Below are positions 1 through 5,829 of a stretch of 12,440 bases of DNA, one piece after another. The notes beneath the pieces are model-generated. The model had not been told where the DNA came from, made no database searches, and saw nothing but the letters and a program-made list of their open reading frames with translations. A program made the translations under genes and the position numbers. Source of the DNA: Ureibacillus thermophilus (GTDB taxonomy: Bacteria > Bacillota > Bacilli > Bacillales_A > Planococcaceae); the NCBI RefSeq assembly GCF_042657185.1, contig NZ_JBHSNN010000089.1; one strand, 5' to 3'. Position 1 is the stretch's first letter, and each line of letters begins with the position of its first letter.

Positions 1-207
1 GGATTCTTGAAGGCTAATTTGCGTTTCACTCGATTTTCCGTTCGAGGAAAATCGAAAGTGGAAAATGAAATAGGCATTGCCTTAATGGCCGTGAATTTAC
101 GAAAATACACGGCCAACAAAGATCAACTAACCAAAAATAATGGGGATAAATGGAAAAAGGAGAATTTGAGTTGGCTCAAATTCTCCTTTTTCCTATCTAG
201 AAGCTAG
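1..207 (+). pseudogene. IS1182-like transposase, C-terminal end (5' part outside window)
   Basis: The frame is open from the first base of the window to TAG at 205-207, so this is the 3' end of a gene that begins upstream. The peptide contains RFSVRGKSKVENEIGIALMA followed by VNLRKYTANK. That pattern (RF.VRG..KV..E......A.NL.K) is the usual C-terminal end of IS1182-type DDE transposases. The family normally ends soon after the NLRK stretch. Here about 30 more residues are read, through the hairpin at 154-191 and up to the right IS end at 224. The element's right terminal repeat follows directly (207-224). Whether the full transposase is intact cannot be judged from here. The inverted-repeat match with the element at 6088-6410 supports the assignment. 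Confidence 0.7.
154..191. terminator. Perfect 17-bp hairpin, bidirectional intrinsic terminator at the IS right end
   Basis: Arms 154-170 (AAAAAGGAGAATTTGAG) and 175-191 are perfectly complementary around a TTGG loop. The A-run at one base of the stem and the T-run at the other let it work in both directions: for the IS transposase on plus and for the signal peptidase gene on minus, whose stop codon is only 1 base away (193-195). The hairpin belongs to the insertion element, not to the peptidase gene. Confidence 0.85.
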
Positions 208-762
208 TTTTGTCCCAGCCTCTTCGTTCTTATAGATGGTAAATCGATTGAAAGGCAATATAATAGCAATAAATTTTCCTCTAATTTCAGACTCTTTAAT
301 TGTTCCAAATACTCGTGAATCTGCAGAACTGTTTCGATTATCACCCATCACAAACAATTCGTTTTCAGGAATGACTGTTGCCTCCATATCACCTAACATC
401 TCTTCCTTTAGATACGGCTCTTCTAACACTTTTCCATTCAAGTATACCTTTCCATCTTCAATTTCAATTTTTTCGCCTCCTAATGCAACAACGCGCTTAA
501 TAAAGATTTCGTCTCCATAGGGATCCTGAAAACCGACAATATCCCCTCTTTTAATTTCATTGAATTTTTTCTGGTAAACAATGAAATCTTTTGGTTCTAT
601 TGTAGGCGACATAGAATCAGAAGGAACAATGGATAAAGAGAAAAAGTAATTCAAAATTGCTAATAAAATACATAAACGCAACAATCTTTTCCAAGTTGAA
701 TAATTTTTGGCTTTTTTCTCTGTTGATTGCTGTTGATTGATATTTTCCAGTTCCTTTTTCAT
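193..762 (-). CDS. sip: Type I signal peptidase (SipS/LepB family), C-terminus rewritten by an IS end
   Basis: Membrane-bound serine protease that removes signal peptides from exported proteins after Sec or Tat translocation. ATG at 762 is preferred (189 aa) over an in-frame GTG at 771, because the GTG overlaps the ribosome site AAGGAGG, which sits 8 nt before the ATG. Visible features are a short basic cytoplasmic tail, one hydrophobic segment (about residues 27-47), the catalytic serine S50 in PSDSM, the general base K89 in FIKRVV, and the family box GDNRNSSADSR (140-150). The length is normal for Gram-positive single-span enzymes. The last residues (EEAGTKLASR) are encoded by the terminal repeat and inner end of the IS, so the native 3' end and terminator have been replaced. 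All catalytic residues are present, so activity is likely retained. It is a minus-strand gene with no operon partner visible. Confidence 0.9.
   Translation of the reverse strand: MKKELENINQQQSTEKKAKNYSTWKRLLRLCILLAILNYFFSLSIVPSDSMSPTIEPKDFIVYQKKFNEIKRGDIVGFQDPYGDEIFIKRVVALGGEKIEIEDGKVYLNGKVLEEPYLKEEMLGDMEATVIPENELFVMGDNRNSSADSRVFGTIKESEIRGKFIAIILPFNRFTIYKNEEAGTKLASR
207..224. repeat. Right terminal inverted repeat of the IS1182-like element
   Basis: Read inward on the minus strand it is AAGAGGCTGGGACAAAAC. The same terminal motif occurs at both ends of the short element at 6088-6410 (AAGAGGCTGGGGCAAA on the left, AAAGAGGCTGGGACATAAA inward on the right). The outermost base of the element is therefore taken as 224. 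No target duplication can be checked because the left end is outside the window. Confidence 0.7.
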
Positions 763-855
763 GTATCCCACCTCCTTAAATGTTTGCGTATTGTCAAAAA
801 TTTATAGATAAAATCTAGATGATTTATTGATATATAAGGTTTTATAAACAAAAAA

Positions 856-941
856 CTTGCCACCCCCTTAAAATTAGGGTATTTATGAGGTAACGACACA
901 CTCAAAAATCCCTAATGAAGGAAGTGACAAGTTGTTACCTC
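856..941 (+). promoter_or_regulatory. Nested inverted repeats over the start of the transposase fragment
   Basis: CTTGCCAC (856-863) pairs with GTGACAAG (924-931) with one mismatch, and TTAGGG (874-879) pairs with CCCTAA (910-915) inside it. A competing pair is GAGGTAAC (887-894) with GTTACCTC (934-941), which covers the TTG start at 932-934. The first fold encloses or abuts the ribosome site AAGGAAGTGA; the second covers the start codon. Insertion sequences often place such structures at their ends to limit transposase translation from outside transcripts. This is inference from base pairing only. Confidence 0.45.
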
Positions 942-1354
942 AATTATTAACCTATTTGCTTGAATATATCAAGTACCAAGATCAAATGATTCGAACATTA
1001 CTTACCCTTCTGATTGGAAAAAACATGTTTGATAAGCCAACTGAAAAGCCTGTCAATAAGCCTTATCAAAAACTCCAGGTGGATGAGCTGCCAATCATTG
1101 AAACTCTACAAAAGCTTGATTATCAAATTCTTCTCAAAGAATATTTGGAGAAGAACGGGAAACCTCTCAAACCTGTTCAGAGACGCTCCAATTCAAAAGG
1201 TAAAGTACCTTCATCCATGAAATGTCCAAGGTGTGGTGCTCCGTCAGATTATCTTTATGCCAATAACGGAGGTAAAGGACAGTATCAATGCAAGGTATGT
1301 GCGTGTCTGTTTAATAAAATGAACTCGGCAACAGCAAGGAGGTATATATCATGA
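932..1354 (+). pseudogene. Zinc-ribbon DDE transposase, N-terminal fragment
   Basis: The TTG start at 932 has AAGGAAGTGA about 8 nt upstream. The 140-residue product has a helical N-terminus and then a zinc ribbon with C98-x2-C101 and C120-x2-C123 (CPRCGAP, a YANNGGKGQYQCKVC stretch). This resembles the N-terminus of DDE-type IS transposases common in Bacillus relatives; I recall such proteins being around 450-500 aa with a DDE core after the zinc ribbon. The frame loses that resemblance after LFNKMN (about 1322) and ends SATARRYIS at 1354, so the catalytic domain is missing. A ribosome site and the small ORF at 1351 start within the last codons of this frame, so the join has put foreign sequence directly behind the fragment. 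Not expected to transpose. The exact IS family is not assigned. Confidence 0.7.
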
Positions 1355-1470
1355 TGAAAAAATGGAACCGTGAAAAAGTAAAGAATATAGGAATTGTCAT
1401 TTTTGGTGACTTGCTCATGTTTGTCATTGGAATTATATTTGCTTATTACCTACGCATCTCTTTTATGTAA
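1351..1470 (+). CDS. 39-aa small membrane protein ORF, unknown function
   Basis: ATG at 1351 is preceded by an almost ideal ribosome site (AAGGAGG, about 9 nt spacing) and overlaps the last 4 bases of the transposase fragment. The product starts MMKKWNREKVKN (basic) and continues with one hydrophobic span (IGIVIFGDLLMFVIGIIFAYYL) ending RISFM. It is therefore a single-span peptide with N-terminal positive charge. It is followed 15 bases later by an intrinsic terminator, so it is the last reading frame of its transcript. I do not recognise a family. It could be a genuine small membrane protein or a remnant of a larger gene cut by the IS event. The strong ribosome site and the terminator make it more than a chance ORF. 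Confidence 0.5.
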   Translation: MMKKWNREKVKNIGIVIFGDLLMFVIGIIFAYYLRISFM

Positions 1471-1484
1471 AATCTCCTCTTTAT

Positions 1485-1514
1485 CACGCAAATTTAAATT
1501 TTGCGTGTTTTTTT
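1485..1514 (+). terminator. Intrinsic terminator after the small membrane ORF
   Basis: CACGCAAA (1485-1492) pairs with TTTGCGTG (1500-1507), with a short AT palindrome in the loop, followed by seven T residues (1508-1514). Confidence 0.8.
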
Positions 1515-1606
1515 ATTTCCTTTCCATGAAATTCCCTAAAAAAAATTGTAGAATCCCCCTTTTTTGCATATGACAAAGAAGATGCAAATAAAAAGGAGGA
1601 CTGTAA

Positions 1607-2043
1607 ATGAGAAAGCCTACTCATGTTCTTGGATGTGTGACAGCAGGGTTAATTACCCAGAAATTCCTCTCAGGTCAATTCACTTTGGCTGAAGGAGCAG
1701 AACCTATTCTTTTTGTAAGCTCTCTGTTAGCAGGTTCATTCATAGGTTCTGTTCTACCCGATATTGATCACCAAATAGCTTTATTGGGAGAAAATTAAAA
1801 ATTTCTTCATTTATTATCAATAAGCTATTTGGTCATCGCGGGATCACACATACTTTGATTTTTTCAATTGTGATTCCATTAATCATCGCGGTAATTGCCT
1901 TTTATGGCTTGGACGGATTGTCGCAATCCATGATGATGTATTTTTCCATTGGATTGTTTGTCGGCATTCTTAGTCATCTTATTTTAGATGCTATGACAAA
2001 ATCGGGTGTTCCACCAACAACAAGAAGTGTTCAAAGAGACTAA
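1607..2043 (+). pseudogene. yvsG: YvsG/YdjM-like membrane-bound metal-dependent hydrolase, frameshifted and 3'-truncated
   Basis: ATG at 1607 has the ribosome site AAAAGGAGG 7 nt upstream. The first frame gives a membrane protein starting MRKPTHVLGCVTAGL and carrying LPDIDHQIALLG, the metal-ligand motif of the YdjM/YvsG (DUF457) family, and stops at 1798. The next frame, open through that point, continues with FGHRGITHT, the second conserved motif, then two hydrophobic segments and HLILDAMTKSGV. Adding one base near 1788 (GGGAGAAAA) restores a continuous LLGRKLKISSF reading, so a single-base deletion is the simplest explanation. After TKSGV the usual remaining C-terminal part is missing and the frame ends PPTTRSVQRD at 2043. 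Family members are about 150-200 aa and are membrane proteins, in some species under SOS control. Very likely inactive unless the shift is a sequencing error. Confidence 0.75.
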
Positions 2044-2072
2044 AACCTTCATTAATATAATGTAATTATGGC

Positions 2073-2255
2073 ATGGCACTAGTGTTGCATAAATATTGTC
2101 GTAATTTTCCTCCTTATGGATTTTTGTGGTTTGGTCATTTCAAAATTCTACAAATAAGGGGTGAAGTCCTTTTTTATGCTTTAGAAAACCTTATGACTCT
2201 TGGGTTGAAAAATGTGCAAAATGCTCAAATAATAAAAAGAATATTGGTACAGTGA
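2073..2255 (+). other. Unassigned 60-codon frame, possible broken start of the next gene
   Basis: Open frame with ATG at 2073 and no convincing ribosome site, ending in the GTGA overlap with the next frame. I recognise no family. A second frame, open from 2165 to the GTG at 2252, encodes KPYDSWVEKCAKCSNNKKNI with a CxxC pair and runs into the following protein. A frameshift near 2185-2192 would join both into one longer protein. That is a guess. Otherwise the stretch 2044-2251 holds no recognised gene. Confidence 0.2.
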
Positions 2256-2536
2256 AAATTATTAATAAAAATACTATTGAGGAGAATACTGAAAGAAAAA
2301 ATTGGAAAAAATTTTTTAATCAGCAAGAAAAAATACCTAACCGAGAAATTACAACATTACGAGTAAATCAAAATACACACAAAAAAATAAAAGCACTCGT
2401 TGAGACTGTTAAAGCAAATTCCACTAATTCATTAATCGAATTAATGATTTGCGAATTTCTTAAATTACTTACAGAAGAAGAAAAAGAAAAATACAATGAT
2501 TTCTATAAGCACTATATTGAAAAAGAAAAAGATTAA
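2252..2536 (+). CDS. Small ribbon-helix-helix-like DNA-binding protein
   Basis: 94 aa from GTG 2252. A basic, lysine-rich N-terminus (about 1-33) is followed by REITTLRVNQNTHKKIKALV and then a helix (TNSLIELMICEFLKLL). This beta-strand, helix, helix pattern (TLRV....H.KIK.LV.......NSLIE) is typical of ribbon-helix-helix proteins such as plasmid partition or small transcription factors (DUF5388-like). The tail is a charged helix (EEEKEKYNDFYKHYIEKEKD). The start is uncertain: there is no clear ribosome site before the GTG, and the frame is open about 87 bases further upstream without a start codon, so the gene may be 5'-truncated or frameshifted. Proteins of this kind often sit on plasmids or integrated elements, which fits the tyrosine recombinase nearby. 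Confidence 0.5.
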   Translation: MKIINKNTIEENTERKNWKKFFNQQEKIPNREITTLRVNQNTHKKIKALVETVKANSTNSLIELMICEFLKLLTEEEKEKYNDFYKHYIEKEKD

Positions 2537-2643
2537 CTAATTATCTATTTTTGTAAATTTGGTTAAAAGAAAAGTATTGTTTTCACAAAATCAATGACTA
2601 TAAATTCTCTATTAACAATTTGAGCTTTGCTGCAACAAATTCT

Positions 2644-3015
2644 CTATGAATCTTCTTCCTCCAACAACTCAAAATTCTCTTCCAAATCCCCTGTAACACC
2701 TCCTCTCTCCATTGCTTCCTGTTTAATACGCTCCAAAGCCTTTGGAATTTCAGCCTTTATTTCAATAAATTTTTGTATCAATTCTTCACCTTCGTATCCT
2801 TGGGATACAAGATCTCTTAATATATCTACCGAAAAATCAACTTCTTCAATATCCTCCAAAAAATTCACTGTTTCATTTGGCAAAATCACAATTGCTTTAC
2901 CTATAAATTCAATAATCACTTCATGTTGAAAATTTAAAGCATCATAAAATTCTTCAGGAATCGTGATTTGTCTTTGCTCGGAAATCTTTACTTTTTTTGC
3001 CCCATGTTTAACCAT
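2644..3015 (-). CDS. AbrB/MazE/SpoVT-family DNA-binding protein
   Basis: 123 aa. ATG at 3015 is preceded by AAGGAAG about 8 nt upstream. The first about 45 residues (KVKISEQRQITIPEEFYDAL, then a short strand ending IGKAIVIL) are the swapped-hairpin DNA-binding fold of SpoVT/AbrB and MazE antitoxins, with the signature Q.TIP..... The remainder is an acidic helical tail, very Glu-rich at the end, probably for dimerisation or partner binding. Proteins of this layout serve as transition-state-type regulators or antitoxins. No toxin gene lies directly beside it: downstream (to 2537) is empty and upstream there is a 0.67-kb gene-free region. A stand-alone regulator is therefore the safer reading. 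An imperfect repeat ATACTT(8 nt)AAGTAT lies just upstream (about 3051-3070) and could be its operator. Confidence 0.75.
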   Translation of the reverse strand: MVKHGAKKVKISEQRQITIPEEFYDALNFQHEVIIEFIGKAIVILPNETVNFLEDIEEVDFSVDILRDLVSQGYEGEELIQKFIEIKAEIPKALERIKQEAMERGGVTGDLEENFELLEEEDS

Positions 3016-3682
3016 CCTCTTTCTTCCTTTCTAACGAAGAAATTCTTTGATACTTATCATAGCAAGTATTATTTTTCACCTTTCCTTGTGCCTTTTACTA
3101 CAATTCATTTTTTAATACGGTGTTTAATTCCGTCAATTTTTTATTTACTTTATTGATAAGCAATTGGAAAAGAACTCGACAGTGTGAAGCATCATGCTAT
3201 CCAGTTGGTGTTGTTATCCCATTATTTTTTATTCCTTGTGATATCTTATGTTATTTCTCATCCCAACATGGACGTATATAGAATTTCATATTTACTGTAA
3301 ACAGCGACTTGACTTGTACTATTTTTGTTTTTCAAACTCCCTATTACTCTTATTTCAATTTTTATCCTAGTAATATTTTATGACATTCTTTCTTCTCGTA
3401 ATCCCTTGTGTATCAAAGAATTAGCAAATTATGAGGCTAAAAACGTCTGACGTTCGATTCACCCATTATTGTCATTTTGCCATAACGTCTGACGTTTGAC
3501 TCATTTGCATTCTTAAAAACGTAAATATTTTAAGGATTTTAAACCCCTAAAGAACGTCTGACGTTCTTTATCCCCAACGTCTGACGTTCAAAATTAAAAA
3601 TCCTTTATTCTCAATACTTTGAAGGCTATTTTTACGTCATCAAATTATATATGGCCTTAATTATTTCATTTTAATTTGAATA
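3016..3682. other. Gene-free region with palindromic repeats
   Basis: No ORF with a plausible ribosome site or recognisable product on either strand. The left two thirds (3016-3440) is AT-rich with no clear structure beyond the small inverted repeat near 3051-3070. The right third holds the four AACGTCTGACGTT palindromes listed separately and ends at the 3' end of the recombinase gene. Confidence 0.6.
3442..3588. repeat. Four copies of the palindrome AACGTCTGACGTT
   Basis: Identical 13-bp copies at 3442-3454, 3484-3496, 3553-3565 and 3576-3588, each with perfect 6-bp arms (AACGTC / GACGTT) around one central T and all in the same orientation. Start-to-start distances are 42, 69 and 23 bp. 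The third copy extends to an 11-bp-arm palindrome (TAAAGAACGTC / GACGTTCTTTA, 3548-3570). They are G/C-rich islands in AT-rich DNA, just downstream of the tyrosine recombinase gene. Such clustering is typical of binding sites for a dimeric protein, replication-type iterons or recombinase accessory sites. The function is not known from the sequence. Confidence 0.85.
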
Positions 3683-3699
3683 TTAATCCGTGATTAATA
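3681..3699. repeat. Palindrome at the 3' end of the recombinase gene, possible recombination core
   Basis: TATTAATC (3681-3688) and GATTAATA (3692-3699) form perfect 8-bp arms around CGT and include the recombinase stop codon. Integrase genes often lie directly beside their core attachment site, so this is a candidate. The 3-bp spacer is shorter than the usual 6-8 bp crossover region, and no second copy was found in the window. Confidence 0.3.
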
Positions 3700-4648
3700 A
3701 AACATTTTTATTTCCTAAATACACCTTTATAACATCAATTCTTTCATGACCAACCTCTTTTGTTACGAATGAAGCAGCTTGCTCAAAACTATATCCCTTT
3801 TCCATTTCCTCTTTTATTCGATCTTGAACGTAATTATATCGTAATCCATGAAACGTTAAGGGACTTGATTTTCCTTTATACATTCTTTTTTGTTTTCCTT
3901 CTTCTGTAACAAATTTTTCTCTATGATTTTCTAAAAACTTTTCTACCCTATTGATTGCATGGTGTGTTTTTTCATTTGGTCCAACAAATACTTTCTCGCC
4001 TCTATTAACTATTTTTAAACGATTTAGTAACATTTGTCTTGCTTCATTGGATAATGGTACTTGTCTCCACTTTCCATTTTTTGCTTCACCACGTACCTGA
4101 TAAATCCCTGTACGCAATGCTTCTTCTGCTTGAGAACGTTTCATTGCAACAGCCTCTGCCACTCTTAGCCCCATTGTTCTACATAAAATCATGACGTCCC
4201 TTGTATCTGCTGCTGTTTTGTTTTCCGAAGCTTTTTCATTTACAAAACTTAATATATTTCTATACTCCTCATCGGTCCAGCCCCGATCCCCTTTTACTGC
4301 TGGGGTTTTATCTAATTTAAGTTCATATAATTTTTTTAAATCATCATTATCACTTAATTGATACTTTGCATTCGGAATCATATCGTGTAAATATCGAATG
4401 GCAACTAAATCATTCTTAATTGTTTTGGGAGAAACCCCTTCTTCTTGTCTTTTTTTGATGTATGCGACCACATGCTTATCTTGTAAGTTTTTAATATTTT
4501 TAAGTTTAAATTCCTTATGAACAAAATCCAAAAAATTTCTGCAACTACTTTTATATCTTGCTCTCGTCTTAAAAGATCCTGTACGGGTATGACGAAATAA
4601 TTTTTCCATTTGTTCAATTAAAGGAGTTATTTTTATATTATGTTTCAT
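3683..4648 (-). CDS. Tyrosine recombinase / integrase
   Basis: 321 aa, ATG at 4648 behind a GGAAGGGG ribosome site. It is a DNA strand-exchange enzyme of the XerC/XerD-integrase superfamily. The N-terminal SAM-like core-binding domain spans about residues 8-95 (KTRARYKSSCRNFLDFV and PKTIKNDLVAIRYLHD). The catalytic domain follows from about 125 with the full set: R162 in MGLRVAEAV, K190 in GEAKNGKWRQVPL, H267 and R270 in FHGLR, H301 in VGHERIDV, and nucleophile Y310 in KVYLG. The size matches stand-alone recombinases, so it looks intact. The C-terminus is very short after the tyrosine. No excisionase or phage genes flank it. Its neighbours are the palindrome cluster downstream and an inverted-repeat region upstream, which may be its target sites. 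Substrate site unknown. Confidence 0.9.
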   Translation of the reverse strand: MKHNIKITPLIEQMEKLFRHTRTGSFKTRARYKSSCRNFLDFVHKEFKLKNIKNLQDKHVVAYIKKRQEEGVSPKTIKNDLVAIRYLHDMIPNAKYQLSDNDDLKKLYELKLDKTPAVKGDRGWTDEEYRNILSFVNEKASENKTAADTRDVMILCRTMGLRVAEAVAMKRSQAEEALRTGIYQVRGEAKNGKWRQVPLSNEARQMLLNRLKIVNRGEKVFVGPNEKTHHAINRVEKFLENHREKFVTEEGKQKRMYKGKSSPLTFHGLRYNYVQDRIKEEMEKGYSFEQAASFVTKEVGHERIDVIKVYLGNKNVLLITD

Positions 4649-4693
4649 AATTTAAACCCCTTCCTAGAATTTTAGGCATAATACACCCATTGG

Positions 4694-4782
4694 CCAATTC
4701 TTCAATCCTCAACATTTCTTCAAAAAAGAATTGAAATTAAATACGTTGAAATCACGAAATACAAGGAATTGAAGAATTTTGG
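4694..4782. repeat. Imperfect inverted repeat flanking 4709-4764
   Basis: CCAATTCTTCAATCC (about 4694-4708) and GGAATTGAAGAATTTTGG (4765-4782) are complementary apart from a 2-base insertion and one other difference. The pair lies between the recombinase start and the perfect 20-bp repeat. Confidence 0.5.
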
Positions 4783-4784
4783 TC

Positions 4785-4856
4785 TGGGCTTTCTCTTTGC
4801 CATAGTTAAGAATTATAAGTTTTGTTTTTTTATAAATATGGCAAAGAGAAAGCCCA
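4785..4856. repeat. Perfect 20-bp inverted repeat with 32-nt loop
   Basis: TGGGCTTTCTCTTTGCCATA at 4785-4804 is the exact reverse complement of 4837-4856. Neither side is followed by a T-run, so it is not a standard terminator. It may represent two abutting insertion-element ends or an extruding recombination or replication site. Confidence 0.8.
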
Positions 4857-5088
4857 ATCATATAACTTATTAAATTGTAAATTATGAGTGCTGCTTCGGA
4901 ACTTACCCATCTTTGTTGGGTGAGCATCTGCTCTGTTCCATGCGTACGTCCATTCGGAACACTTTCGTGTAGGCCTGTACCTCGTTCGCAATCAGCCATA
5001 TTTTTAAACTGCCTGGCATTTCTGGCAATCGGCTCTTTAACACCTGCCTGCATTGTGGATACGTAATGTGTATCAATCAAATATGAGC

Positions 5089-5118
5089 AACCACGTTCTT
5101 AATCTTAAGAACGTGGTT
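5089..5118. repeat. Perfect 14-bp-arm palindrome, possible terminator
   Basis: AACCACGTTCTTAA (5089-5102) pairs with TTAAGAACGTGGTT (5105-5118) around TC. On the plus strand it is followed by TTATT (T-rich), on the minus strand by GCTCAT. It lies 28 bp past the stop of the 64-aa gene (minus strand), where an operon end is expected. Confidence 0.6.
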
Positions 5119-5145
5119 TTATTACCAATACTTTTTATTGCGATA

Positions 5146-5340
5146 TCATCCCCATGTACCGTTGGGATAATACCGATACCATTCAGACCAACCATCTTTT
5201 TGGAAATACACATTGATGCAATCATGATTTAAATCCTTTTCTATTTTTACAATATTCTCCTTCCTGTGTTTTTCTTTTTCAAGCGGTCCCATTGTTGCAA
5301 TATGCGACTGGTAAACAGATTCAAACATTTTAAAATCCAC
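5146..5340 (-). CDS. 64-aa small protein, unknown function
   Basis: A GTG at 5340 (ATAGGAGTG 12 nt upstream) gives 64 aa. An ATG at 5328 with AGGTGG 8 nt upstream gives 60 aa and is equally plausible. The peptide has a charged helical first half (LEKEKHRKENIVKIEKDLNH) and an aromatic second half that looks like two beta strands (INVYFQKDGWSEWYRYYPNG). There is no signal peptide or membrane span. It is the second gene of a minus-strand pair: the 39-aa ORF lies 49 nt upstream in the same direction. I do not recognise the family. The strand pattern resembles small immunity- or adaptor-type proteins, but nothing decisive is visible. Confidence 0.6.
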   Translation of the reverse strand: MDFKMFESVYQSHIATMGPLEKEKHRKENIVKIEKDLNHDCINVYFQKDGWSEWYRYYPNGTWG

Positions 5341-5389
5341 CTATAACACTCCTATCAAAGAAATCGATATTTTACTGTCTGCTTGTCTA

Positions 5390-5509
5390 TCAATCCAACA
5401 ACTGTTTGGATTTTAGAAGTTCAATCAGTAGTTTTTTTAAATCTTCAACTTCTTTATTAATTTTTAGTAGTTTTTGTGTAATAATTTCTAATTCCTTTTC
5501 ATCAATCAT
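5390..5509 (-). CDS. 39-aa leucine-rich coiled-coil peptide
   Basis: ATG at 5509 has an excellent ribosome site (TAGGAGGG, 6-7 nt spacing) and ends at TGA 5390-5392. The product starts MIDEKELEIITQKLLKINKE and continues with VEDLKKLLIELLKSKQLLD. Isoleucine and leucine recur at 3-4 residue intervals over the whole length, so it should form one amphipathic helix or short coiled coil. It stands first in a two-gene unit with the 64-aa protein and sits 37 nt behind an intrinsic terminator hairpin, so its expression may depend on readthrough. No known family is recognised. Confidence 0.6.
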   Translation of the reverse strand: MIDEKELEIITQKLLKINKEVEDLKKLLIELLKSKQLLD

Positions 5510-5544
5510 ATTTATCCCTCCTAATGAATTTTTAATATCTATAT

Positions 5545-5823
5545 AAAAAAGCGACAGTCTCTTTCTAAATAGAGAACTGTCGCTTTTTAAAACAAAAACT
5601 TTTAATTTTTTTTGACATTAAAATATCGACTGCCTTTATCGACACTCGATTACAATTAAATCCGTAATTTTACAAAAAAACATTTAGATTTTAGATATAA
5701 TAATCCTGCTAACCCACGCACTCTCAGGATCACGTAGCGGAAAAAATTTGTGCCGAATCTCCTTCATAAATGAAGGTATGACGACTTCTACCTTAAGTGG
5801 TAGCTAGAAACTAAAAAATACTT
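5545..5823 (-). ncRNA. Candidate structured leader or small RNA ending in a terminator
   Basis: A minus-strand transcript from the promoter at 5830-5857 would begin near 5823. It contains three consecutive hairpin-forming segments: CTACC with GGTAG, CCTTCAT with ATGAAGG, and ATCCTG with CAGGAT enclosing a GAGTGCGTGGGTTAG loop. A less structured stretch with repeated TCGAT half-sites follows (about 5625-5650), then the terminator at 5546-5587 just before the 39-aa ORF. This could be a riboswitch-like attenuator controlling the two small genes or an independent small RNA. I compared it from memory with T-box, SAM, c-di-GMP, c-di-AMP, TPP, purine, lysine and SRP RNAs and none fits. Confidence 0.4.
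5546..5587 (-). terminator. Terminator hairpin upstream of the 39-aa ORF
   Basis: AAAAAGCGACAGT (5546-5558) pairs with ACTGTCGCTTTTT, with an inner CTCT/AGAG pair. On the minus strand the stem is followed by TTTTTTATAT. The plus strand also has a T-run, so it could act both ways. It lies only about 37 nt before the ATG at 5509, in a position fit for attenuation. Confidence 0.75.
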
Positions 5824-5829
5824 AATAAT

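Larger units (their letters stand above)
4649..5145. other. Gene-free region with nested inverted repeats and an unidentified remnant
   Basis: A minus-strand frame (4709-5080) can be read, but only its first about 60 codons (MQAGVKEPIARNARQFKNMA, then an ERGTGLHESVPNGRTHGTEQ stretch) look conserved-like. The rest runs through the hairpin at 4785-4856. The nucleotide sequence around 4880-5060 has short self-complementary runs (for example GGAAC with GTTCC and TGGGT with ACCCA on the minus strand), which fits the 5' structured part of a group II intron or another mobile RNA remnant better than a protein. I cannot identify it. No intact gene is supported here. Confidence 0.35.

Noticed and set aside
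236..520. 94-aa plus ORF
   Set aside because: Antisense shadow of the signal peptidase gene.
3442..3588. CRISPR array
   Set aside because: The repeats are only 13 bp, the spacing is irregular (42, 69, 23) and there are no cas genes.
3442..3588. LexA/DinR operators
   Set aside because: AACGTCTGACGTT does not fit the Gram-positive SOS box CGAAC-N4-GTTCG.
4884..5066. 60-aa plus ORF
   Set aside because: No ribosome site, and it lies over the structured remnant on the opposite strand.
5545..5823. Known riboswitch (c-di-AMP, TPP, SAM, T-box)
   Set aside because: None of the conserved core sequences of these classes is present; only generic hairpins are seen.
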